Below are positions 37,671-46,139 of a DNA stretch of 64,000 nt, piece after piece; within the stretch, counting starts at the first letter, position 1; the number at the start of each line of letters is the position of its first letter. The notes beneath the pieces were generated by a model that worked only from the letters and a program-made list of their open reading frames with translations, was not told where the DNA came from and ran no database searches. A program made the position numbers and the translations under genes. The stretch is from Clostridium sp. cel8 (lineage in GTDB: Bacteria; Bacillota; Clostridia; Clostridiales; Clostridiaceae), in the NCBI RefSeq assembly GCF_014050525.1, contig NZ_JACGAG010000001.1:196501-260500 (forward strand), in the 5' to 3' direction.

Positions 37671-38375
37671 TTATTTTATGCTTTTTAATTTACTGTATAT
37701 ATATATATATTCTTTTGAGCTCTCATCTCTTGAAAGTGTATCTTTAAGTGATTTTACATGTTCTTTTAAATCGTTAAGCACTGCAAAATTTTCATCACTT
37801 TTATCTAAGTTTTCCAAAGAATCACACCATTTTTTTAAATCATCAGTTTTTATATACTCTACACTTTTATCAGAAAACTTATTTAAAATCTGTAAATTAG
37901 CATTTATGATCTCTATTATTTCCGCATTGCAAAGATTACTTTTCTTTATAATAAAATCTTTTACTGAATTATCCACCTTTTCTTTTTTTAAAGATTCAGT
38001 AACAGCTTTTGCAGCATCACTTGAGTATATACCTAAAAAAACTCTTACCTCTCCACCATCATTTACAGTAAATGGAGTTCCATATTTAATTAAAATTTCT
38101 TTTTCCTTTTCTGCATTGTTTTTATCCTTGTAAATTCCACCTTGAATTGCTACAAATTTTACACTACTTCCATCAACAATAGTCTTACCACTATTAACAT
38201 TTGAAGCCTGAGATGTATTTTGAGTATCTTTAAAAGCACTTTTATCAGTTTCACTTAAAAATATTTTAGATGCAACTGTTCCTATTATGAATGCTAAACA
38301 AAGTATAATTAACATAATAAATACAAAGCTTTTAGTTTTATTTTCCTTTTTTAAATCATATCTTGTGTACTTCAT
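37671..38375 (-). CDS. SPOR-domain membrane protein
   Basis: 234 residues. A basic N-terminus and a membrane helix at about 17-38 are followed by a Ser/Thr linker and a SPOR domain (FVAIQGGIYKDKNNAEKEKEIL to VFLGIYSSDAAKAV). SPOR domains bind denuded septal glycan and target proteins to division sites. The C-terminal 100 residues are charged and unassigned. It is not obviously in an operon with thrB (89-base gap) and has its own AGGTGG ribosome site. Confidence 0.85.
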   Translation of the reverse strand: MKYTRYDLKKENKTKSFVFIMLIILCLAFIIGTVASKIFLSETDKSAFKDTQNTSQASNVNSGKTIVDGSSVKFVAIQGGIYKDKNNAEKEKEILIKYGTPFTVNDGGEVRVFLGIYSSDAAKAVTESLKKEKVDNSVKDFIIKKSNLCNAEIIEIINANLQILNKFSDKSVEYIKTDDLKKWCDSLENLDKSDENFAVLNDLKEHVKSLKDTLSRDESSKEYIYIYSKLKSIK

Positions 38376-38464
38376 TTTTCCACCTCATTTTTCTAAAGTT
38401 TGTATATTATATATATAATTACAAGGTGGAAAAATTATTACTCTATTTAAATTATTTTTCTAAA

Positions 38465-39364
38465 CTATATAGCCTTTACCCCTTCAATATCCGGTTCTAA
38501 CAATACAATATCCCATTTATCTTTAAGTTTATCTAAAAACTTATTCATAGATTCAATAAAGAAGCTTGAATTTTCATCTAAAACAACTGCCATAAGTGTT
38601 GATCCAGATCCACTTATAAATTCACCTAAAGATCCAAATTCTCTACATTTTTTAAATATAGTATCGGAATTTTCTATTAAATCTCTTCTATAAGGCTCAT
38701 GAATCTTATCTTTAAAGCAATACCTAAGTTTATCAAATTCAGAATTATTCAATGCACTTATAAGCATTGAAGCCCTCGACACATTAAATATACAATCTTC
38801 CTTTGAATATGATTTTGGGAGGATCTTTCTAGAAAGTGCTGTATTGATTTCAAAATCAGGTATCATGGCAACAAATCTTAACTTAGAGGGTAAATTTACC
38901 CTGGAATAGCTTATTTTATCTTCCGATTTCAAAGAAACAACCATTCCTCCAACTATAGCAGGTACTACATTGTCAGGATGTCCTTCTATTTTAACTGACA
39001 AATCAATTATATCTTGAAAAGACATACTACCATTCATAATTAAATTAGCCGCATATATTCCACCTACTATACAGGAAGAACTACTTCCAAGTCCTCTTGA
39101 CATTGGTATGTCACATTTTGACACATTTATCCTTATACCTTTAGTATAATATCCCTGATTATCCATAGCCATTTTTATACTCTTATATATTAAATTATCA
39201 TTAAAATCCCCATTTATCTTAACCCCATTGTTGTATATTTCACTTTCTCCCTCTATTTCCTCAACTTCGATTTCATTGTATAGTTTAAGAGCCATTCCTA
39301 AAGTATCAAATCCTGGTCCCATATTAGCTGTAGTTGCAGGTGCTCTAACCTTAACTTTACTCAT
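38465..39364 (-). CDS. thrB: Homoserine kinase
   Basis: Phosphorylates homoserine for threonine synthesis. 299 residues of the GHMP kinase fold: PATTANMGPGFDTLGMAL at the N-terminus, the ATP loop PMSRGLGSSSSCIVGGIYAAN, and the C-terminal GEFISGSGSTLMAV. Downstream of hom with a 46-base gap and a GGAGG ribosome site; the two are likely co-transcribed. Confidence 0.95.
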   Translation of the reverse strand: MSKVKVRAPATTANMGPGFDTLGMALKLYNEIEVEEIEGESEIYNNGVKINGDFNDNLIYKSIKMAMDNQGYYTKGIRINVSKCDIPMSRGLGSSSSCIVGGIYAANLIMNGSMSFQDIIDLSVKIEGHPDNVVPAIVGGMVVSLKSEDKISYSRVNLPSKLRFVAMIPDFEINTALSRKILPKSYSKEDCIFNVSRASMLISALNNSEFDKLRYCFKDKIHEPYRRDLIENSDTIFKKCREFGSLGEFISGSGSTLMAVVLDENSSFFIESMNKFLDKLKDKWDIVLLEPDIEGVKAI

Positions 39365-39410
39365 ATCTGCTCTGCGCCTCCTTTGTAACTCAATTTACTA
39401 AGAATACCTT

Positions 39411-40655
39411 TTACTTATCTAAAACTAATAACTTTTTCACAGACTTAAACCATGTGTTTTTCTGTATCTTTTTTATATATTCATCTATTTTAACTTCACT
39501 TTTAGCATTTACAAAAGCCGCAACTTCATTATTCTCCTTAGAGGCTTCATTTGACAGTATATAACTTGTTGCAAAGTTCTCAGCTATACTCTCAATAACA
39601 GATACTCTATCTAGTGTTTTTATTCTAAGCAGCCATTTTCCTTCAGTATTCCACTTTTTATTTACTTCTATTTTTTCATCGTTGAATGTAATTGTGTCTT
39701 CCTCTCTATGAGCAATTATATCCACTATATCAGAAAAAACAGCACTAGCAGTAGGAAACATTCCTGCACCTTTTCCTGAAAACAATACATCTCCTACAGC
39801 ATCACCTTTAACTAAAATTGCATTGTATTCATCATGAATTCTTCCAAGAGATGAATTTTCATTTATCATAACAGGTCTTACAGCAGCATATACACCTTTA
39901 TCTGTTCTCTTACTTATGCCCAAAAGTTTTATATTACATCCTCTCATTTTTGCATATTTAAAATCTTGCTCATCAATATCTGTAATTCCCTCTATATCCA
40001 TATCTTTCCAATAAATTCTCTTATTATATGCTATTGTAGAGAGTATAGATAATTTTCTTGCAGCATCGTAACCTTTTACGTCAGATTCAGGATTTGCTTC
40101 TGCAAAACCAAGATTCTGTGCAAGCTTTAGTGCATCTTCATAGCTCATATTTTCACTTCCCATTTTGGAAAGTATGAAATTAGTAGTTCCATTTAATACA
40201 GACATTATACTCTCTATTTCATTTCCAACAAGACATTCATTCATTGATTTTAATATAGGTATTCCTCCTCCTACACTTGCTTCAAAATGTATAGTTACAC
40301 CATTTTTATCTGCAATTTCAAGAAGTTCATGTCCATATTCTGCTATAAGATCCTTATTTGCAGTAACAACATGTTTTTTCATTTCCAGTGCTTTTTTCAC
40401 ATATTCATAAGATGGATTAAGTCCTCCCATTGCCTCCACAACAATGTCAACTTTTTTACTGAAAACATCATTTATATTATCTGTTAAAATATCTTTATTT
40501 TTGTTATTTAAATGTTTGGATACATTTTTCACTAGAATATTTGATATAACAAGTTCTTCATTTAACTTTTGTTTAAATTTATATCTATTTTTCATTATGA
40601 GTTCGACTACCCCGCTACCAACAACTCCATATCCTAACATAGCTATAACTGCCAT
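39411..40655 (-). CDS. hom: Homoserine dehydrogenase
   Basis: Reduces aspartate semialdehyde to homoserine. 414 residues: NAD(P)-binding GYGVVGSGVVE, the catalytic-domain blocks TANKDLIAEYGHELLEIA, EASVGGGIPIL and GTTNFILSKM, and a C-terminal ACT domain (LLRIKTLDRVSVIESIAENF) for feedback by threonine. The ribosome site AGGGGG is 9 bases before the ATG. It lies between the ACT-domain gene and thrB. Confidence 0.95.
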   Translation of the reverse strand: MAVIAMLGYGVVGSGVVELIMKNRYKFKQKLNEELVISNILVKNVSKHLNNKNKDILTDNINDVFSKKVDIVVEAMGGLNPSYEYVKKALEMKKHVVTANKDLIAEYGHELLEIADKNGVTIHFEASVGGGIPILKSMNECLVGNEIESIMSVLNGTTNFILSKMGSENMSYEDALKLAQNLGFAEANPESDVKGYDAARKLSILSTIAYNKRIYWKDMDIEGITDIDEQDFKYAKMRGCNIKLLGISKRTDKGVYAAVRPVMINENSSLGRIHDEYNAILVKGDAVGDVLFSGKGAGMFPTASAVFSDIVDIIAHREEDTITFNDEKIEVNKKWNTEGKWLLRIKTLDRVSVIESIAENFATSYILSNEASKENNEVAAFVNAKSEVKIDEYIKKIQKNTWFKSVKKLLVLDK

Positions 40656-40684
40656 TTTATATGCCCCCTTTTTATTTATATAAA

Positions 40685-40711
40685 GAACTCATCATAAATC
40701 TTGCTGAGTTC
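40685..40711 (-). promoter_or_regulatory. Hairpin in the hom leader
   Basis: A 7-bp perfect inverted repeat (GAACTCA / TGAGTTC, 13-base loop) lies about 30 bases before the hom start. The bases after it on the minus strand are T/A mixed rather than a T-run, so it may be a weak attenuator or a protein-binding site. Confidence 0.35.
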
Positions 40712-40830
40712 GCAATATCTTTTAACTACCATATTATAATTTTTTGCAGTTTTAATTCATAGCAATACATTTTTCCTTTAACTTAGGTATATAGCATTTA
40801 ACAAATTTAAATTAAAATCTTAAAATTCAA

Positions 40831-41268
40831 TTATTCCACAGCTATAAGTCTAACACTTACAATATTTTCCATATTCTCTATATCTTTAACTAATTCTTTT
40901 ATATCTATTAAAAGCTTTGACGCATCAAAAGTTACAGAAACACTAGCAACATTATTTATTGGTATATCTTGATTTATAGTAAGTATATTTCCATGTTCTT
41001 CGGCTATTTTATCAATTATCTTTGAAAGTGTACCAGCTTTATGGAGTATCATAAACCCCAATGTAATCTTATGACCAGCCACTCCTTCTGACATGTCAAA
41101 TACCGAATCCTTATACTTATAGTAAGTACTTCTACTTATTCCAACTTTTCTTGTTCCTTCTGATATGTCTTTTACTCTTCCTGTTCTAATAAGTTCTTTT
41201 ACTTTTATGACTTTTAAAAAAACATCTGGAAGAATATCAGAATCAATTATCAAAAACTTATTACTCAT
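40831..41268 (-). CDS. ACT domain-containing protein (UPF0735 / PheB-like)
   Basis: 145 residues. The N-terminal half contains a helix-turn-helix-like run (VKDISEGTRKVGISRSTYYKYKDSVF); the C-terminal half is an ACT domain (TLGFMILHKAGTLSKIIDKIAEEHGNILTINQ). The ATG at 41268 has AAGGAGAAG upstream. In clostridia this gene commonly precedes hom-thrB; a role as an amino acid sensor or regulator of the pathway is inference. The layout of helix-turn-helix plus ACT fits a transcription factor. Confidence 0.85.
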   Translation of the reverse strand: MSNKFLIIDSDILPDVFLKVIKVKELIRTGRVKDISEGTRKVGISRSTYYKYKDSVFDMSEGVAGHKITLGFMILHKAGTLSKIIDKIAEEHGNILTINQDIPINNVASVSVTFDASKLLIDIKELVKDIENMENIVSVRLIAVE

Positions 41269-41284
41269 ATCTTCTCCTTTTGTA

Positions 41285-41309
41285 TGCGTATGACGTACAT
41301 CTGTACGCA
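41285..41309. promoter_or_regulatory. Nested palindrome upstream of the ACT-domain gene
   Basis: TGCGTA and TACGCA form outer arms, and inside them CGTACA-TC-TGTACG is a perfect 14-base dyad. The site lies 17 bases upstream of the ATG, right before the ribosome site, and is GC-richer than its surroundings. It looks like an operator. Confidence 0.55.
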
Positions 41310-41481
41310 ATAAATTTTATAGTCTTTATAGTATCACATATTAATTTAAAATTCAATATTTTTTTCACCTATACAAATATGCAAATAATTATTTTATCAA
41401 CTAAAGACATAATATATTATTATATTTTTATATGTAAATGTTTAATAAAGTAAATTTATGTATAAATAGCCTTTATAATTT

Positions 41482-41532
41482 AAAAAAATTAGAAATCGCA
41501 ACTTAAATTTAATTAAACTGCCATTTCTAAAT
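41482..41532 (-). terminator. Probable terminator after the KimA-like gene
   Basis: Long imperfect stem: AGAAAT pairs with ATTTCT, with inner GCA / TGC pairs, followed on the minus strand by AATTTTTTT. Confidence 0.6.
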
Positions 41533-41547
41533 TAATTTACATGTATT

Positions 41548-43398
41548 TTATTTTTCAACTATTATATAAGGCACTGTAACTATTGCTATATTTCTTCTTT
41601 TAAGAAGCATAGTCCTTATAAAAAGTGAAGTCTGATTATGAAGTATATTCCCCCACCACTTTGTAACTACAAATTGAGGGAGAACTACAGTTATGGTGTC
41701 TTGCGGTCCAGCCGCATATTCTTCCGATTCTATGAATTTAACAAGTGGTCCTACAATGCTTCTATATGGTGATTTTTTAACTATCATAGGTATATCTACA
41801 TCATATTCATTCCATTTTTTAAGGAGCCGTTCAGTAGCTTCATCATCTACAGATACATGAAATACTATTATATTATCCGATATTGTTCTTGCATAATTTA
41901 ATGCCTTTAAAAATGATTTATTAAGAGTATCTATAGGAACTATTGCATATCTCTTTTGCTCATCAAAATTTATTTTCTTAGGTTTTTCATCCAAAGGAAG
42001 TTTTAATTGTTTTGAAACTTCACAATAGTGCTTATTTATAGCAAGCATAAAATATACAATTATAGGTACCAATATGAAAACTATCCAGGCACCACTTGTA
42101 AACTTAGTTATTCCAAGCATTACAGCAGTAGCTAGTGTTACAAACGCACCCATTCCATTTATAAAAGCTTTGTATATCCATCCTTTTTGTTTTTTTCTAA
42201 TCCATCTCATAAGCATTCCTGTTTGAGATAGAGTAAATGATACAAATACTCCAACTGCATAAAGAGGCAGAAGATAATGTGTTTCTCCATCAAACATTAC
42301 AACAAGTAATGAAGATATAATTCCAAGAGTAACTATACCATTTGAATAACCAAGTCTTTTTCCTCTCTTTGCAAACTGTCTTGGTGCAAATCCATCTTTT
42401 GCTATATATGCAAGAAGCATAGGCAATCCTGCAAAGGCAGTATTACTTGCCATAATAAGTATAATAGCAGTAGTCGCCTGTACTATATAAAAGAAAATGC
42501 TATTTCCAAATACCTGAGATGCAATTTGTGCTACTACTGTTACACTTGTATTAGGAACTGCATGATATAGTGTTGAAAGATATGACAGTCCTCCAAATAT
42601 TATAAACATTATAAGTGTCAAAATTCCAAGAACCATTTTTGCATTTTTTTGCGATGGTTCCTTGAAATTTGGTATTCCATTACTCACAGCTTCTATTCCT
42701 GTAAGAGCAGTACATCCCGAAGAGAATGCCCTTAAAAACAAAAATATAGTTATATCTCCAGTAACCTCTGGTATCTTATAGATAGATACAGGAACATATC
42801 CCAAAACCTTAATTTTGAAAACTCCCCATATTATCATAAACAGAGTTACAATAATAAACAAATATGTAGGAACTCCAAATATCTTTGAAGATTCTCTAAC
42901 TCCTCTAAGATTTCCAATTGTCATAAAAAGTATTAAAAATAATGTTATTCCAACTCTGTGAGGTAATAATGATGGAAAAGCTGAAATAACAGCTGCAGTA
43001 CCTGCAGAAGCACTAACTGCAACTGTAAGTATATATCCTATAGTAAGCGATGCACCTGCAATAAGTCCAGGAAGTGTACCAAGGTTATCCTTTGCTACAA
43101 TGTAGGAGCCACCCCCACCTGGATATGCATCTATAGTTTGTCTATATGACAGAGTAACCAAAAACATTAAAAACACAATGCAAAGCGCTGCAAGAAACAT
43201 GTATTTATAAGACAATACACCTAATACAGGTATAAGTATCCAAAGTATTTCTTCTCCTGCATATGCCACCGATGAAATAGCATCACTTGACAATATTGGT
43301 AATCCCCAAAACACATTGAGCTTTTCTGATTTTAATTCTTCAGTTTTTAAACTTTTTCCTGTAAGGATGTTTAAAAACTTTCCTAATTTAGCTATCAT
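41548..43398 (-). CDS. KimA-type APC superfamily potassium permease
   Basis: 616 residues, about twelve membrane helices and a cytoplasmic C-terminal domain of roughly 150 residues. The opening (LSSDAISSVAYAGEEIL), the SYRQTIDAYPGGGGSYIVAKDNLG block and NLRGVRESSKIFG closely follow B. subtilis KimA (YdaO), a high-affinity K+:proton symporter controlled by c-di-AMP. KimA versus a related amino acid permease cannot be fully separated without alignment. No c-di-AMP riboswitch was seen upstream. Confidence 0.8.
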   Translation of the reverse strand: MIAKLGKFLNILTGKSLKTEELKSEKLNVFWGLPILSSDAISSVAYAGEEILWILIPVLGVLSYKYMFLAALCIVFLMFLVTLSYRQTIDAYPGGGGSYIVAKDNLGTLPGLIAGASLTIGYILTVAVSASAGTAAVISAFPSLLPHRVGITLFLILFMTIGNLRGVRESSKIFGVPTYLFIIVTLFMIIWGVFKIKVLGYVPVSIYKIPEVTGDITIFLFLRAFSSGCTALTGIEAVSNGIPNFKEPSQKNAKMVLGILTLIMFIIFGGLSYLSTLYHAVPNTSVTVVAQIASQVFGNSIFFYIVQATTAIILIMASNTAFAGLPMLLAYIAKDGFAPRQFAKRGKRLGYSNGIVTLGIISSLLVVMFDGETHYLLPLYAVGVFVSFTLSQTGMLMRWIRKKQKGWIYKAFINGMGAFVTLATAVMLGITKFTSGAWIVFILVPIIVYFMLAINKHYCEVSKQLKLPLDEKPKKINFDEQKRYAIVPIDTLNKSFLKALNYARTISDNIIVFHVSVDDEATERLLKKWNEYDVDIPMIVKKSPYRSIVGPLVKFIESEEYAAGPQDTITVVLPQFVVTKWWGNILHNQTSLFIRTMLLKRRNIAIVTVPYIIVEK

Positions 43399-43666
43399 TT
43401 TTTAGCACCCCTAAAAGTAAATTTTCTTTTAACTTTAACACGGAATGATTATATATTATTATTCATCTTTATCATAACTTCACTCAGTTTATTTAAAGCT
43501 TATTTAAGATTAAATTCCTTAATTTTATCGACAATACAGACACTTTAGTTTGTTTTTTTATGTTATTCTCTATTTTTAATAGGATAGATATTTCAATATT
43601 TTAAAATAGTCATATTAAACCTTTACATTAAAATTTTCCATTCATCTTTTAAATTTAATATAGAAA

Positions 43667-43675
43667 TGCTATACT
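43667..43675 (+). promoter_or_regulatory. Extended -10 promoter for the sigma-54 activator gene
   Basis: TGCTATACT (TGN-TATACT) lies about 50 bases before the ATG. The rest of the 326-base divergent gap 43399-43724 is AT-rich spacer in which I see nothing else. Confidence 0.45.
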
Positions 43676-43724
43676 AAATTTAACTTTTATATATAAAATA
43701 CTTTTATCACAGGAGATAATGCCT

Positions 43725-45098
43725 ATGGAAACAATTAAATATGAACATAGTTTAGAAACTATTATAGAGTCACCTGTATTTAAGTCAATTTTAGAATCTA
43801 TATATGACGGCATTATAATAACAGATAATAATCTTTATATTAAAGCATCAAATCCTTCTGCTTCAAATATATTAGGTGTAGAAGAAAACAAGCTCAAAAA
43901 GATTTCCATGAATGAAATCTTAAAAAAAGATTATATTAAATCGCCTATAAAAACAGGTGAAAAAATGCTTGATGAAGATTTAAAATTTCATATAAATAAC
44001 AGATATATAAGATGCGTCGTTAATATTGTTCCCATAAAAGTTGATAAAAATGTAATAGGGCTTATATTTTTATTAAGGGACACAAAAAAGCTACATCATA
44101 TAGTAAATAATGTAGTTGGCTATAAAGCTTCTTTTACATTTGATGACATAATAACAAAATCAAAAAATATGATTTCTATAGTAAATCAGGCAAAGAAAAT
44201 TGCAAAAACTGACTGTAGTATACTAATTGAAGGTAAAAGTGGAACAGGGAAAGAAGTATTTGCCCAGTCAATTCACAATTATAGTAAAAGGCACAATGCA
44301 CCTTTTGTAGCTGTAAATTGCGCTGCAATACCAAGAGAATTAGTTGAAAGTGAATTATTTGGATATGAAAAAGGTGCATTTACAGGTGCATCAAAAGGAG
44401 GCTATCCTGGTAAATTTGAACTAGCAGATGGTGGAACTATATTTCTAGACGAAATAGGTGAACTTCCTCTTGATGTTCAATCAAAACTATTAAGATTTTT
44501 AGATAACTTAAAAATAGTACGAGTAGGTGCTACTTATGAAAAAGCTGTTGATGTTAGAATAATTGCAGCAACTAATAAATTACTTGCAGAAGAAGTAAAA
44601 AACAAAAATTTCAGATCTGATCTATATTACAGGCTAAATGTAATGAAACTACACCTTCCACCATTAAATGAAAGAAGTGATGATATAGAACTCTTAGCTC
44701 ATTATTTTATAAATAAATTAAACGCAAAGAATCCAAGCTGTCCAAAATATATAGATTCCACATACATATCAAAACTGAAATCACATAATTTTCAAGGAAA
44801 TATAAGAGAGTTAAGAAATTTAGTAGAAAGTTCCTATTATCTATGTGAAAGTAATATTATAACAAGCAATCATCTAAATTGTAACAATACAAATACAACT
44901 TATAAAACAGATTTAGATAAAGATGATACTATATTACCTCTTGTTAATGTAGAAAAAATATGTATAGAAAATGCACTTAACAAATTTAAAGGGAATGTAT
45001 CAAAATCAGCTAAAGCATTAGGTATTGGAAAAGCAACTATGTATAGAAAAATCAAGAAATTCAACATTAATTTACAATTTTATAATAAAAAAATATGA
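43725..45098 (+). CDS. PAS-domain sigma-54-dependent transcriptional activator
   Basis: 457 residues. A PAS sensor domain (about 15-118) precedes an AAA+ domain with Walker A GKSGTGKE (170-177), the sigma-54 contact loop GAFTGA (217-222) and Walker B FLDEIGE, then a Fis-type helix-turn-helix (NVSKSAKALGIGKATMYRKIKKF). It drives genes read by RNA polymerase with sigma-54. The ATG at 43725 is preferred over one two codons earlier, which is only 2 bases from the AGGAGA site. No sigma-54 promoter or obvious target is adjacent, so the ligand and regulon are unknown. Confidence 0.9.
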   Translation: METIKYEHSLETIIESPVFKSILESIYDGIIITDNNLYIKASNPSASNILGVEENKLKKISMNEILKKDYIKSPIKTGEKMLDEDLKFHINNRYIRCVVNIVPIKVDKNVIGLIFLLRDTKKLHHIVNNVVGYKASFTFDDIITKSKNMISIVNQAKKIAKTDCSILIEGKSGTGKEVFAQSIHNYSKRHNAPFVAVNCAAIPRELVESELFGYEKGAFTGASKGGYPGKFELADGGTIFLDEIGELPLDVQSKLLRFLDNLKIVRVGATYEKAVDVRIIAATNKLLAEEVKNKNFRSDLYYRLNVMKLHLPPLNERSDDIELLAHYFINKLNAKNPSCPKYIDSTYISKLKSHNFQGNIRELRNLVESSYYLCESNIITSNHLNCNNTNTTYKTDLDKDDTILPLVNVEKICIENALNKFKGNVSKSAKALGIGKATMYRKIKKFNINLQFYNKKI

Positions 45099-45107
45099 AT
45101 TAAATAG

Positions 45108-45136
45108 TTGACAATGCATATAAATGTAGTTATAAT
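45108..45136 (+). promoter_or_regulatory. Consensus sigma-A promoter of tRNA-Leu(GAG)
   Basis: TTGACA and TATAAT, both perfect, are 17 bases apart and end 24 bases before the tRNA. Confidence 0.9.
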
Positions 45137-45159
45137 ACTAAATGTATCAATTGAATTGT

Positions 45160-45242
45160 GCGAGAGTGGCGGAATAGGCAGACGCGCACGTTTGAGGGGC
45201 GTGTGGGTAACCGTACGGGTTCAAGTCCCGTCTTTCGCACCA
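45160..45242 (+). tRNA. tRNA-Leu, anticodon GAG
   Basis: Class II tRNA with long variable arm. Acceptor GCGAGAG pairs with CTTTCGC, followed by A and an encoded CCA. The anticodon stem CACGT / GCGTG encloses the loop TTGAGGG with GAG at 45194-45196. The T arm reads CGGGTTCAAGTCCCG. It decodes CUU/CUC. Confidence 0.97.
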
Positions 45243-45279
45243 TTTTTATAATTATCTTTTGAAAATGTTTGCAAAATTA

Positions 45280-45308
45280 TTGACATAGAAATTAATAAGT
45301 CTTATAAT
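45280..45308 (+). promoter_or_regulatory. Consensus sigma-A promoter of the 45.3-kb non-coding RNA
   Basis: Perfect TTGACA and TATAAT boxes with 17-base spacing; predicted start of transcription near 45315. Confidence 0.9.
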
Positions 45309-45314
45309 ATGACT

Positions 45315-45540
45315 TGTAAGCAATTTCAAATTCTGAAATATGCGTCAGGCTTTAATTTGAACCTACATTAATTGAAAGGGAGTTCAACATTTAGATGCTT
45401 ATATGTACCCTTTAAGACATAGGAGTGATAGCGGTATCTGTGAGGACACCCACCTATCGGGAGATAGGTGTCAAATGAAGTCAGCGGTATTTTGGATTTA
45501 ATTTAAAATTCAAAGAGAGATGTAGTCATCTCTCTTTTTT
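45315..45540 (+). ncRNA. Independently transcribed structured RNA of about 225 nt, family unassigned
   Basis: A perfect promoter, no open frame, and a strong terminator define this RNA. Visible hairpins: ATTTCA / TGAAAT closed by GCA / TGC (about 45320-45342); AAAGGG / CCCTTT around ACAT / ATGT (about 45376-45415); CACCTATC / GATAGGTG closed by a GGGA tetraloop (45451-45470). The 3' part AGTGATAGCGGTATCTGTG looks conserved-like. It is not tmRNA, SRP RNA, RNase P or a T-box by their signatures. The raiA motif or a clostridial 6S RNA are the candidates I would test first; neither is established. Confidence 0.75.
45512..45540 (+). terminator. Terminator of the non-coding RNA
   Basis: A 9-bp perfect stem AGAGAGATG / CATCTCTCT with a TAGT loop is followed by six T residues. 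Confidence 0.9.
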
Positions 45541-45583
45541 GTATATACAATATAAATTGAATAAATTGAGATAAAAATTCACA

Positions 45584-46126
45584 TCAATTTATATTGTACA
45601 AATATTTATATATTTTATAGTTTACCTTTACTTTCTTCACATACTTATCTGTTTCTTTAAATGGTATATATTGCAGGTTCTTTCCATCAGAAGAGTGTTC
45701 CTTAAGCCACTTTTGAACATTTCCTCTACCACCATTATATGCTGCTAATACAAGATCAGTATTTCCTTCAAACTCCGTTTCAAGATTGTTTATATACCAA
45801 CATCCCATATTTATATTAAATTGTGGATCATAGAGCATATCCTCCTTAAAATTGTATATCTCCATTTTTTCCGCAGCCCACTTGGCAGTGTCAGGAGTTA
45901 TCTGCATAAGTCCTATGGCATCCTTATTTGATCTTACATTTTTGTTAAATCCACTTTCTGTTTTTATAACAGCTGCAACTAAATATGGATCCAAATTATA
46001 TTTTTGAGAATATTGAACTATATATTGTTCATATTTTAGAGGATAAAATTGTCTTACTATATTCTTTGCATTTATTATAAGTAAAGCTAAAAATACTACA
46101 GCAATTAATTTCTTTGTAAGTTTCAA
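45584..46126 (-). CDS. Lytic transglycosylase (SLT domain)
   Basis: Cleaves peptidoglycan glycan strands. 180 residues: an N-terminal membrane anchor or signal (about 5-22), then the SLT domain with the catalytic glutamate in AAVIKTESGFN, the AIGLMQITPDTAKWAA block and LAAYNGGRGNVQKWL. It starts at a TTG with a weak ribosome site, 13 bases after coaE, so coupling to coaE is likely. It converges with the non-coding RNA. Confidence 0.9.
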   Translation of the reverse strand: MKLTKKLIAVVFLALLIINAKNIVRQFYPLKYEQYIVQYSQKYNLDPYLVAAVIKTESGFNKNVRSNKDAIGLMQITPDTAKWAAEKMEIYNFKEDMLYDPQFNINMGCWYINNLETEFEGNTDLVLAAYNGGRGNVQKWLKEHSSDGKNLQYIPFKETDKYVKKVKVNYKIYKYLYNIN

Positions 46127-46139
46127 TATTAGATATGCC

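Noticed and set aside
43399-43724. c-di-AMP (ydaO) riboswitch upstream of the KimA-like gene
   Set aside because: I looked for the conserved G-rich cores of that class on the minus strand and found only AT-rich spacer.
45315-45540. tmRNA, SRP RNA or RNase P RNA as identity of the structured RNA
   Set aside because: There is no tag reading frame or tRNA-like end, no GGAAGNAGC SRP core, and the length is too short for RNase P.
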